64,000 nt of DNA from Arenicola marina. Its lineage: Eukaryota > Annelida > Polychaeta > Arenicolidae. Positions 54,409 through 64,000 of this stretch are shown here, in pieces. Both the position numbers and the translations under genes were made by a program. The notes under the pieces are model-generated. The model was not told the DNA's origin, made no database searches, and saw nothing but the letters and a program-made list of their open reading frames with translations. The stretch lies in assembly GCA_964019135.1 (NCBI GenBank), contig OZ025260.1, positions 16,424,254 through 16,488,253 on the forward strand, written 5' to 3'. The stretch's first letter is position 1. Every line of letters begins with the position of its first letter.

Positions 54409-54481
54409 TAGCCTTGAAACATGCCTCTCTGGGCACGCTCGGTATTACAGAGCGTGCCCAGAGAGGCATGTTTCAGGGCTA
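54409..54481. mobile_element. 73-bp foldback MITE (TAGCC family), perfect 9-bp duplication
   Basis: TAGCCTTGAAACATGCCTCT then CTGGGCACGCTCGG, an 8-base loop, and the reverse complement ending TTTCAGGGCTA, with one arm mismatch. Flanked by CCGTTGAGT on both sides (54400-54408 and 54482-54490). Confidence 0.92.
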
Positions 54482-56079
54482 CCGTTGAGTGGTCTACCCA
54501 CTTGGCCACCAAGGGGGCTCCCCCGATTCCCTGGAGCCAGAGGCAAAGACATGCGTGACGGGGATACACGCTTTGACCAGGCGCAGATTGATATATATGC
54601 TATTAACATACTACAAAAAAAACAAAAAAACATAGTAAAACATGACTTATGCGCATCAATTGTTTGAGTATTAAATAAGCATTGTTATAGCCATGCATTG
54701 TATGGATGAACTTACTGACTCAAGTTTGATGCAAAGGAAAAAAACAAAAATCTGCGTCTCACTCACTACCTCTTACCCCAATGATAATCTTTCATTCAGG
54801 GTAAATTTGTGAATATAGCCTGGTTCCCAAACTTTGTAACTGTGAATTCCTTACGACAGAGGGAGCTGCTGCTGTCCTTAACTTCAAAATGCTCGACTGA
54901 CAGCGCCCTCTAGCGGGAATTCGTATGCTAAAGGAGCCTAGGACCCAGTTGCCTTCACAGATACCAGAATGGGCCAGAAACAAGCATAGTGCCCGGATCG
55001 GACGTTGGTGCTCCGCAAAACACAGATACAGGTGAAAAGATTGTTTGGGAGATTTTGATAGCTAAAAGACTAATGTGAAAATGTGATATTTAGCCCCAGT
55101 GCGCCCCCAGATTATTCAGAATTTAAATTTGCGTGTTGCGTAGTCCAGATGGATCTTTTAGAAGGTGAACAGCGCATAGAAGGCAACGAAAGAAACGTTC
55201 AACACTTGTGGAATTACTTTTCACCACTTTGGTTGGTAAGCAATGTCTTAATGAGGTCATATCACCAGAGCGTATGACAGCCATGTGTCAGGGCTATCTA
55301 TGCTGGCGCGCCAGCAGGTACAATTTTTTTATGAGGTTTATACTCATTCAAATTTCAGCCGCATTTGTATTGACTTTGCAATGCTGCGCGAGCGCCTGTA
55401 TTGTGATACCTCGGCCCAGATCCAGTGGATAAAAGACACCAAGAGCCTCACACACCCCGTCACGCTATAAATAGCTACATCTAGATTGTAGGTCCTCCAT
55501 GCCGGACTCTCTCGTTTGCAGCCTCTGGTTTGCAGCCACCTCGAAAACCCACCCGGATGGGTAGTGCGTGGGTGGGGGGGGGGGCGACTGGGAATGGGGG
55601 GGGGGGATCTATTGATACATAATTTCAACATCCGAAGCGGTTCTACTTTGGCCCTCACTTGCCACACACAGTTGGCCCAAAATTTGTATGTACATATATA
55701 CACGCATAGCGGGGCACGTACGATCCAATAGCGCAAGGGTTTCAAACGACCAAGTGTTGGCTCAGGCCTGTTTAGCTTAGTGCACACGAGGGCTAAAGCC
55801 TGGCAGAAAGCGGCCTTTATATATATATATATATATAGGAGCAGTTCCAGTCAGCAGTCTTGCTATGATAGCAAGGTCTTTGGTGACTGGTTTATCGCAG
55901 GCAGCTTAGGTACACGCCAGGGCCACACGGTGGTATCACAAAGGCATTTACAAGGTGAGTTTAAAAGGGAAGCGAATCCACTTTTTAAAACGAATAAAAT
56001 AACAAGTTGGATGGCGTTCAATGTAACGTTTTTGGAAACACATTTCATGGTATAACTATTTATATGTTAACTTTAAAAT
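54482..56079. other. No gene recognised; AT microsatellite at 55818-55838
   Basis: Non-coding sequence upstream of the identified CWF19L2 exons. Short frames occur, including one at 55083-55277, but none matches a family I know. A short (AT)n run lies at 55818-55838. Confidence 0.4.
55268..55296. mobile_element. Single arm of the TAGCC foldback family
   Basis: AGAGCGTATGACAGCCATGT then GTCAGGGCTA, close to the right arm of the element at 29783-30141. No second arm or target-site duplication found. Confidence 0.6.
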
Positions 56080-59000
56080 GTAGAGGCGGTGAGTGAGAGG
56101 CAGTAGGTGAGGCAGTGGGTGAGAGGCAGTGAGTGAGGTAGTGAGTGAGAGGAAGTGAGTGAGAGTGAGTGAGGCAGTGAGTGAGAGGAGAGGCATTGAG
56201 TGAGAGGAGAGGCATTGAGTGAGAGGAGAGGCAGTGGGTGAGAGGCAGTGAGTGAGTGAGAGGAGAGGCAGTGGGTGAGAGGCAGTGGGTGTGAGGCAGT
56301 GAGTGAGAGGAGAGACAGTGGGTGAGAGGCAGTGGGTGAGTGACAGGAGAGGCAGTGGGTGAGAAGCAGTGGGTGAGTGACAGGAGAGGCAGTGGGTGAG
56401 AGGCAGTGAGTGAGAGGAGAGACAGTAGGTGAGAGGCAGTGGGTGAGAAGCAGTGGGTGAGTGACAGGAGAGGCAGTGGGTGAGAGGCAGTGAGTGAGTG
56501 AGAGGAGAGGCAGTAGGTGAGAAGCAGTGAGTGAGTGACAGGAGAGGCAGTGGGTGAGAAGCAGTGAGTGAGTGACAGGAGAGACAGTGGGTGAGAGGCA
56601 GTGAGTGAGAGGAGAGGCAGTGGGTGAGAAGCAGTGAGTGAGGGACAGGAGAGGCAGTGGGTGAGAGGCAGTGGGTGAGAAGCAGTGAGTGAGCGACAGG
56701 AGAGGCAGTGGATGAGAAGCAGTGAGTGAGTGACAGGAGAGACAGTGGGTGAGAGGCAGTGGATGAGAAGCAGTGAGGGAGTGACAGGAGAGGCAGTGGG
56801 TGAGAGGCAGTGAATGAGTGAGAGGAGAGGCAGTGGGTGAGAAGCAGTGAGTGACAGGAGAGACAGTGGGTGAGTGGCAGTGAGTGAGTGAGAGGAGAGG
56901 CAGTGGGTGAGAAGCAGTGAGTGAGTGACAGGAGAGGCAGTGGGTGAGAAGCAGTGGGTGAGAAGCAGTGAGTGAGTGACAGGAGAGGCAGTGGGTGAGA
57001 GCCAGTGGGTGAGAGGCAGTGAGTGAGTGAGAGGAGAGGCAGTGGGTGAGAAGCAGTGAGTGAGTGACAGGAGAGACAGTGGGTGAGAGCAAGTGGGTGA
57101 GAGGCAGTGAGTGAGTGAGAGGAGAGGCAGTGGGTGAGAAGCAGTGAGTGAGTGACAGGAGAGGCAGTGGGTGAGAGGCAGTGGGTGAGAAGCAGTGAGT
57201 GAGTGACAGGAGAGGCAGTGGGTGAGAGCCAGTGGGTGAGAGGCAGTGAGTGAGTGAGAGGAGAGGCAGTGGGTGAGAAGCAGTGAGTGAGTGACAGGAG
57301 AGACAGTGGGTGAGAGCCAGTGGGTGATAGGCAGTGAGTGAGTGAGAGGAGAGGCAGTGGGTGAGAAGCAGTGACTGAGTGACAGGAGAGGCAGTGGGTG
57401 AGAGCCAGTGGGTGAGAGGCAGTGAGTGAGTGAGAGGAGAGGCAGTGGGTGAGAAGCAGTGAGTGAGTGACAGGAGAGGCAGTGGGTGAGAGGCAGTGGG
57501 TGAGAAGCAGTGAGTGAGTGACAGGAGAGGCAGTGGGTGAGAGGCAGTGAGTGAGAGAAGAGGCAGTGGATGAGAAGCAGTGAGTGACAGGAGAGACAGT
57601 GGGTGAGAGGCAGTGAGTGAGAAGCAGTGAGTGAGTGACAGGAGAGACAGTGGGTGAGAGGCAGTGAGTGAGTGAGAGGAGAGGCAGTGGGTGAGAAGCA
57701 GTGAGTGAGAGGAGAGGCAGTGGGTGAGAGGCAGTGGGTGAGTGAGAGGAGAGGCAGTGGGTGAGAGGCAGTGAGTGACAGGAGAGGCAGTGGGTGAGAG
57801 GCATTGAGTGAGAGGAGAGGCAGTGGGTGAGAGGCAGTGGGTGAGTGGCAGTGAGTGAGTGAGAGGAGAGGCAGTGAGTGAGAGGCAGTGGGTGAGAGGC
57901 AGTGAGTGAGTGAGAGGAGAGGCAGTGGGTGAGAGGCAGTGGGTGAGAGGCAGTGGGTGAGAGGCAGTGAGTGAGTGAGAGGAGAGGCAGTGGGTGAGAG
58001 GCAGTGGGTGAGTGGCAGTGGGTGAGAGGAGAGACAGTGGGTGAGAGGCAGTGGGTGAGTGACAGGAGAGTCAGTGGGTGAGAGGCAGTCGGTGAGAGGC
58101 AGTGAGTGAGAGGCGAGGCAGTGGGTGAGAGGCAGTGGGTGAGTGGCAGTGAGTGAGTGAGAGGAGAGGCAGTGGGTGAGAGGCAGTGGGTGAGTGACAG
58201 GAGAGGCAGTGGGTGAGAGGCAAGGAGTGACAGGAGAGGCAGTGGGTGAGAGGCAGTGGGTGAGTGGCAATGAGTGAGTGACAGGAGAGGCAGTGTGTGA
58301 GAGGCAGTGGGTGAGAGGCAGTGCGTGACAGGAGAGACAGTGGGTGAGAGGCAGTGGGTGAGAGGCAGTGAGTAAGAGGAGAGGCAGTGGGTGAGAAGCA
58401 GTGGGTGAGTGGCAGTGAGTGAGTGAGAGGAGAGGCAGTCGGTGAGAGGCAGTGGGTGAGTGGCAGTGAGTGAGTGAGAGGAGAGGCAGTGGGTGAGAGG
58501 CAGTGGGTGAGTGACAGGAGAGGCAGTGGGTGAGAGGCAGTGGGTGAGTGGCAGTGAGTGAGAGGAGAGGCAGTGGGTGAGAGGCAGTGGGTGTGAGGCA
58601 GTGAGTGAGAGGAGAGACAGTGGGTGAGAGGCATTGAGTTAGAGGAGAGGCAGTGGGTGAGAGGCAGTGAGTGAGTGACAGGAGAGGCAGTGGGTGAGAG
58701 GCAGTGAGTGAGAGGAGAGACAGTGGGTGAGAGGCAGTGGGTGAGAGGCAGTGAGTGAGAGGAGAGACATTGGGTCAGAGGCAGTGGGTGAGTGACAGGA
58801 GAGGCAGTGGGTGAGAGGCAGTGGGTGAGTGGCAGTGAGTGAGAGGAGAGGCAGTGGGTGAGAGGCAGTGGGTGTGAGGCAGTGAGTGAGAGGTGAGACA
58901 GTGGGTGAGAGGCATTGAGTTAGAGGAGAGGCAGTGGGTGAGAGGCAGTGAGTGAGTGACAGGAGAGGCAGTGGGTGAGAGGCAGTGAGTGAGTGAGAGG

Positions 59001-61350
59001 AGAGGCAGTGGGTGAGAGGCAGTGGGTGAATGGCAGTGAGTGAGAGGAGAGACATTGGGTGAGAGGCAGTGAGTGAGTGAGAGGAAAGGCAGTGGGTGAG
59101 AGGCAGTGGGTGTGAGGCAGTGAGTGAGAGGAGAGACAGTGGGTGAGAGGCATTGAGTTAGGAGGAGAGGCAGTGGGTGAGAGGCAGTGAGTGAGTGGAG
59201 AGCCATTGGGTGAGAGGCAATGGGTGAGAGGCAGTGAGTGAGAGGAGAGGCAGTGGGTGAGAGGCAGTGAGTGAGTGAGAGGAGAGGCAGTGGGTGAGAG
59301 GAGAGGCAGTGGGTGAGAGGCAGTGGGTGTGAGGCAGTGAGTGAGAGGAGAGGCAGTGGGTGAGAGGCAGTGAGTGAGAGGAGAGACATTGGGTGAGAGG
59401 CAGTGGGTGAGTGACAGGAGAGGCAGTGGGTGAGAGGCAGTGAGTGAGTGAGAGGAGAGGCAGTGGGTGAGAGGCAGTGGGTGTGAGGCAGTGAGTGAGA
59501 GGAGAGACAGTGGGTGAGAGGCATTGAGTTAGAGGAGAGGCAGTGGGTGAGAGGCAGTGAGTGAGAGGCAGTGGTTGAGAGGCAGTGGGTGAGAAGCAGT
59601 GGGTGAGTGACAGGAGAGGCAGTGGGTGAGAGGCAGTGAGTGAGAGGAGAGACAATGGGTGAGAGGCAGTGGGTGAGAGGCAGTGAGTGAGTGGAGAGCC
59701 ATTGGGTGAGAGGCAATGGGTGAGAGGCAGTGAGTGAGAGGAGAGGCAGTGGGTGAGAGGCAGTGAGTGAGAGGAGAGGCAGTGGGTGAGAGGCAGTGGG
59801 TGAGAGGCAGTGGGTGGGAAGCAGTGAGTGAGTGACAGGAGAGGCAGTGGGTGAAAGGCAGTGGGTGAGTGGCAGTGAGTGAGTGGCAGTGAGTGAGTGA
59901 GAGGAGAGGCAGTGGGTGAGAGGCAGTGGGTGAGTGACAGGAGAGGCAGTGGGTGAGAGGCAGGGAGTGAGTGAGAGGAGAGGCAGTGGTTGAGAGGCAA
60001 TGAGTGAGAGGAGAGGCAGTGGGTGAGAGGCATTGAGTGAGAGGAGAGGCAGTGGGTGAGAGGCAGTGAGTGAGAGGAGAGGCAGTGGGTGAGAGGCAGT
60101 GGGTGAGTGGCAGTGAGTGAGTGAGAGGAGAGGCAGTGGGTGAGAGGCAGTGAGTGGCAGTGAGTGAGTGAGAGGAGAGGTAGTGGGTGAGAGGCAGTGC
60201 GTGAGAGGAGAGACAGTGGGTGAGAGGCAGTGAGTGAGTGAGAGGAGAGGCAGTGGGTGAGAGGCAGTGAGTGAGAGGAGAGGCAGTGGGTGAGAAGCAG
60301 TGGGTGAAAGGCAGTGAGTGAGTGACAGGAGAGACAGTGGGTGAGAGGCAGTGGTGAGAGGCAGTGCGTGAGTGAGAGGAGAGGCAGTGGGTGAGAGGCA
60401 GTGAGTGAGAGGAGAGGCAGTGGGTGAGAGGCAGTGGGTGAGAGGCAGTGCGTGAGTGAGAGGAGAGGCAGTGAGTGAGAGGAGAGGCAGTGAGTGAGAG
60501 GCAGTGGGTGAGAGGAAGTGGGTGAGAGGAAGTGGGTGAGTGGCAGTGGGTGAGTGACAGGAGAGGCAGTGAGTGAGAGGCAGTGGTTGAGAGGCAGTGG
60601 GTGAGAGGCGGTGAGTGAGAGGAGAGGCAGTGGGTGAGTGACATGAGAGGCAATGGGTGAGAGGCAGTGAGTGAGAGGAGAGGCAGTGGGTGAGAGGCAG
60701 TGAGTGAGAGGAGAGGCAGTGGGTGAGAGGCAGTGGGTGAGAGGCAGTGAGTGAGTGAGAGGAGAGGCAGTGGGTGAGAGGCAGTGAGTGAGTGAGAGGA
60801 GAGACAGTGAGTGAGAGGAGAGGCAGTGAGTGAGAGGAGAGGCAGTGAGTGAGAGGCAGTGGGTGAGAGGCAGTGAGTGAGAGGCAGTGGGTGAGAGGCA
60901 GTGGGTGAGAGGAGAGACAGCGGGTGAGAGGCAGTGGGTGAGAGGCAGTGGGTGAGAGGCAGTGGGTGAGAGGCAGTGAGTGAGTGACTAGAAAGGCAGT
61001 GGGTGAGAGGCAGTGAGTGAGAGGAGAGGCAGTGGGTGAGAGGCAGTGAGTGAGAGGAGAGGCAGTGGGTGAGAGGCAGTGGGTGAGAGGCAGTGAGTGA
61101 GTGAGAGGAGAGACAGTGAGTGAGAGGAGAGGCAGTGAGTGAGAGGAGAGGCAGTGAGTGAGAGGCAGTGGGTGAGAGGCAGTGAGTGAGAGGCAGTGGG
61201 TGAGAGGCAGTGGGTGAGAGGAGAGACAGCGGGTGAGAGGCAGTGGGTGAGAGGCAGTGGGTGAGAGGCAGTGGGTGAGAGGCAGTGAGTGAGTGACTAG
61301 AAAGGCAGTGGGTGAGAGGCAGTGAGTGAGAGGCAGTGAGTGAGAGGCTT
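56080..61350 (+). repeat. GAGTGA/GAGGCAGTGGGT satellite block, 5.3 kb
   Basis: Degenerate tandem repeats made of GTGAGAGGCAGTGGGT, GAGAGGAGAGGCAGTGGG and GAGTGACAGGAGAGGCAG in shifting order; no single unit length fits. It contains larger duplications, for example a block of about 309 bases repeated near 60750-61010 and 61060-61320 (the rare CAGCGGGTGAG recurs at that spacing). Long Leu/Thr/Ser frames on the reverse strand follow from the repeat. Confidence 0.95.
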
Positions 61351-61860
61351 AAGTTATTTTAAGCATGAGGTTGACATCCAATCTGTCCATGTCGTGCAAG
61401 CCAGGACTTCCAGGAATCATATCTACAAGACAGTGTAAAGGTATTGGTGGGGCGAGGAAAGGGGTATTCATATCCCACTTATTCAACATATATTAGTTTA
61501 CGACTAATCTGTCACCTTCCTGTTTGTGACCGCCTCCCCGTCTCCGCAGGGCGGGAGACTGACAGGGGTCTGGAAAGGGGGGGGGGGCGGGGTCCAGTGT
61601 CCAGTGTGGATTTTTCAAAATTCTCAGTGTCGAATGTCGATTTTTTTTAAAAATCGGTGTCGGTGTCGCTTTTTCAGTTCCCTCAGTGTCGGCATTTGGA
61701 GGTCAATGTCGAATGTCGACTGTGTCGCGTTTCGCCATTTACCCCCTCCATACCCCTCTACTGACGACTGACATGGCGGACTGCTAATCATGTTTTTCGG
61801 CCTCATTATAGGTACGGCGTACACATAGATCCCACACCGTGCGTCCCATCTCCACCAATC
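61351..61860. other. Upstream flank of the third TLR; no gene
   Basis: Contains a G-run at about 61578 and a T-run at 61641. An acceptor-like TTATAG at about 61810 could end a 5' untranslated exon of the TLR. Confidence 0.4.
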
Positions 61861-64000
61861 ATGTTCCCAGCGTCGTGCTTGATCCTGATAGCCCTGGCCA
61901 TGAATGTGACCTTGACCCTCGGTGTCCTCACGGCGCCGTGTCCCGGGGTTACTCTGCCGGAAGTCTGTCCCGCCAACTGCTCGTGTTGTCTGACGGGTAA
62001 TATCAGCCTCGCGGTGGACTGCCACAGCCGGAAACACGTGGCAGGCATCGAGACTTCACTGGCGGCCATCTTTAAGGCGTGGCCGTCTCTGACGTCACTG
62101 GGGGTCAGAAGGTCACGGGTAACCAACATCACGGCGCTGGGTCTCTGCTCACTGCGCCACCTGACGGAGCTTAATGTGAGCCAGAACTCGCTGACCGGGC
62201 TCGGCGGAGGACATCTGGGGTGTCTCGGAACCCTCCGGATACTGACGGCGGATTCCAACCACATCATGGAGATCACAGACAACACGTTCCTGGGACTAGA
62301 ACAGTTGGAAAGCCTCAGCCTCGAATCAAACGTCATAGAAAATATTGCCCCCGCAGCCTTAACCAAGTTCAAGGTCATTATGTCCATCAACTTGAAGAAC
62401 AACAAGCTGCAGAGTGTAGACGTGTGGCCTCTCTACCTGGCCACACTTACGCCTGGATATATAGAAATACAATTGGAAGACAACCGCATTAGCACTTTCA
62501 CGAACTACTTGAACTGGACGTACACATATGGCATGCCTTCTCCGAACGCCGACATTCAGTTGAAGGGAAATTTGTTGCGTTACTTGTCCCCTGAGCTTCA
62601 GGGCTGGGGTTTCAAGTCAACCATTGCCATTCTTATTTTATTCAAAATGGATACTCTACGGATAGATGTTCGTAAAAACCGTCTGCAATGCGACTGTGTC
62701 GACTTTGACGTCTACAAATTCATCCGACAGACCAGGAAGTCTAAAATACTAAATGAGTTGTTCTGTGATGGCCCGCCAGACCTGTTCGATGAACCAATCA
62801 TTAGATTAGCACTTTCCAAATTTGTGTGTCACGTGGCCGACAACTGCACCGGATGCGATTGCGTGGAAATACCTGCGAATGCCACATTCCGAATGGACTG
62901 CCAGGGTCGGCATATGCAGAGTCTTCCCGAGACGTTGCCATCGAGAACCAAGGGAAACTATCACTACAAGTTCAAACACCAACTGTTATTCGGCAACAAC
63001 GATCTGGAGGAGATATCGAGCCGGTCCTACTTGAGGACGGCCCACTATGGGGACTTCAGTCACAACGCCATCTCCTCCCTGGATGACGTCACTCTGGGTG
63101 AGCTGACGGCCATGTCCGTGATCCGCCTCGACCACAACCAGCTGACAGACCTGCCCGAGAGCGTCCAAACCATCGACTTCAACAACGTCCGGGAGCTGAC
63201 GCTACACAACAACAAGTGGAAGTGCGACTGCGAGCACCGATGGTTCAAGGCGTGGCTACAAAACATGACCGGCAAGATCCCCTCGGTCGAGGCGATATTA
63301 TGCGATAGTCCGGACACACGGAAAGGCAGGAGCGTCTTAGATGTTCCAGACGAGGAGTTTTGCTCCGATCCGATGAAGCGCCTTACCATCTTGTTGAGCA
63401 CTGGTCTGGCCAGCCTGGCACTGGTCTTCATCGTCCCTTTGTGTGTGGTCTACTGTCTGAGGGTCTGGATCTACCACAAGCTCAAGTGGCACCCCTTCAA
63501 CTGGGACGAATGTAGCGGGGAGAACAAACACTTCGACGTCTTCGTCTCCTTTGCTCACGAGGATGACGTCTGGACCCGGAACTTGATTAGAGAAATGGAA
63601 GGCCAGGGATACGGGACGCTCTTCCACACGAGGGACTTCATCGCCGGGAGACCTATCACCGAGAACGTGGGTCTGGCTGTAGACCGCAGCAAACGGACGC
63701 TGTGTGTCTTGTCCCCTCACTTTGCCGCCAGTGACGCCTGCATGTGGGAGTTCACCACGGCTCTCAACATCGACCTCCAGGAGAACAAACACCGCCTGAT
63801 TACCATCCTGAAGGAGCCGATCCCTGTGGATGAGCAGCCGACCTCGCTGAGAGACTACCTGAGACACTTCACCTACATCGAGAGCGACAACAGACACTTC
63901 ATGGACAACCTGCTGTACGCGCTGCCCGTCGAGAAGATCGGACCCCAGCCACATCTGTGCGAGGCGGCCGCCAACACAGCGACACACGACATAGAGAACA
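61861..64000 (+). CDS. Toll-like receptor, two-cysteine-cluster type (partial, runs off window)
   Basis: Open from the ATG at 61861 to the window edge, 713 codons with no stop. Signal peptide (SCLILIALAMNVTLTLG), LRR-NT (PEVCPANCSCC), LRRs, first LRR-CT (NRLQCDCVDFDVYKF), a second cysteine cluster (NCTGCDCVEIP), LRRs, second LRR-CT (KWKCDCEHRWFKAW), a membrane helix at about 508-538 and a TIR domain from about 557 (FDVFVSFAHEDD, RDFIAGRPI, CMWEFTTALN, FMDNLLYAL). It is nearly identical to the TLR at 21.0-23.3 kb, at synonymous sites too, except for a block at about 62440-62845 (residues about 194-328) where by eye only about half the residues agree. The last amino acids seen (AAANTATHDIEN) match that paralogue's tail, so roughly 40 residues are probably missing beyond the edge. 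Confidence 0.93.
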   Translation, partial: MFPASCLILIALAMNVTLTLGVLTAPCPGVTLPEVCPANCSCCLTGNISLAVDCHSRKHVAGIETSLAAIFKAWPSLTSLGVRRSRVTNITALGLCSLRHLTELNVSQNSLTGLGGGHLGCLGTLRILTADSNHIMEITDNTFLGLEQLESLSLESNVIENIAPAALTKFKVIMSINLKNNKLQSVDVWPLYLATLTPGYIEIQLEDNRISTFTNYLNWTYTYGMPSPNADIQLKGNLLRYLSPELQGWGFKSTIAILILFKMDTLRIDVRKNRLQCDCVDFDVYKFIRQTRKSKILNELFCDGPPDLFDEPIIRLALSKFVCHVADNCTGCDCVEIPANATFRMDCQGRHMQSLPETLPSRTKGNYHYKFKHQLLFGNNDLEEISSRSYLRTAHYGDFSHNAISSLDDVTLGELTAMSVIRLDHNQLTDLPESVQTIDFNNVRELTLHNNKWKCDCEHRWFKAWLQNMTGKIPSVEAILCDSPDTRKGRSVLDVPDEEFCSDPMKRLTILLSTGLASLALVFIVPLCVVYCLRVWIYHKLKWHPFNWDECSGENKHFDVFVSFAHEDDVWTRNLIREMEGQGYGTLFHTRDFIAGRPITENVGLAVDRSKRTLCVLSPHFAASDACMWEFTTALNIDLQENKHRLITILKEPIPVDEQPTSLRDYLRHFTYIESDNRHFMDNLLYALPVEKIGPQPHLCEAAANTATHDIEN

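Noticed and set aside
56056..60653. Leu/Ser/Thr-rich frames of several hundred codons (THCLSPTASPL type)
   Set aside because: Reverse-strand reading of the GAGTGA-rich satellite; three frames are open at once and overlap.

Overview
This is a eukaryotic, animal nuclear DNA window. It has spliced genes with GT..AG introns, several LINE and SINE families, DNA-transposon remnants and very long minisatellites. The receptor genes are Toll-like receptors (TLRs) of the two-cysteine-cluster (protostome-type, mccTLR) layout, which suggests an invertebrate bilaterian such as a lophotrochozoan or lancelet. I cannot name the species.

Layout. 0.4-3.9 kb: a decayed LINE with a PHD-like finger, endonuclease and reverse transcriptase. 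3.9-17.1 kb: two inverted arms, each carrying the same 33-bp minisatellite next to a broken TLR sequence. Between them lie a SINE, a TA-flanked inverted-repeat element and a probable last exon of an RBM41/RNPC3-like RRM protein. 18.6-20.3 kb: a second, reverse-strand LINE relic. 21.0-23.3 kb: an intact single-exon TLR (minus). 23.9-29.0 kb: about 100 copies of a 51-bp repeat. 29.8-34.6 kb: MITE-like elements, a roughly 435-bp duplication, a SINE and a 20-bp repeat. 35.6-37.9 kb: a second intact TLR (plus). 41.1-54.3 kb: the 3' part of a CWF19L2 orthologue (minus, seven coding exons recognised). Its introns hold four minisatellites, a young 5'-truncated Tx1/L1-like LINE, MITEs and a SINE with a MITE nested inside it. 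56.1-61.35 kb: a GAGTGA-rich repeat block. 61.86 kb to the edge: a third TLR (plus) that runs off the window.

How the genes fit together. The TLRs are innate-immune receptors: an extracellular leucine-rich-repeat part, one membrane helix and a cytoplasmic TIR domain. Three are open and two are broken. They share nearly identical C-terminal TIR halves but differ outside them. The 21-kb and 62-kb copies are almost the same except for one strongly diverged block of roughly 135 residues around the first LRR-CT cluster. CWF19L2 is a housekeeping splicing/lariat-debranching-associated protein unrelated to the receptors.

Most distinctive non-genic feature. A family of foldback elements has TAGCC(C/T)TG termini and 9-bp target-site duplications, with four copies that have both ends. 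One of them contains an internal tandem array. The 33-bp and 51-bp minisatellites also appear tied to inverted-repeat ends, which suggests that foldback elements seed minisatellites here. All sequence comparisons were made by eye within the window.
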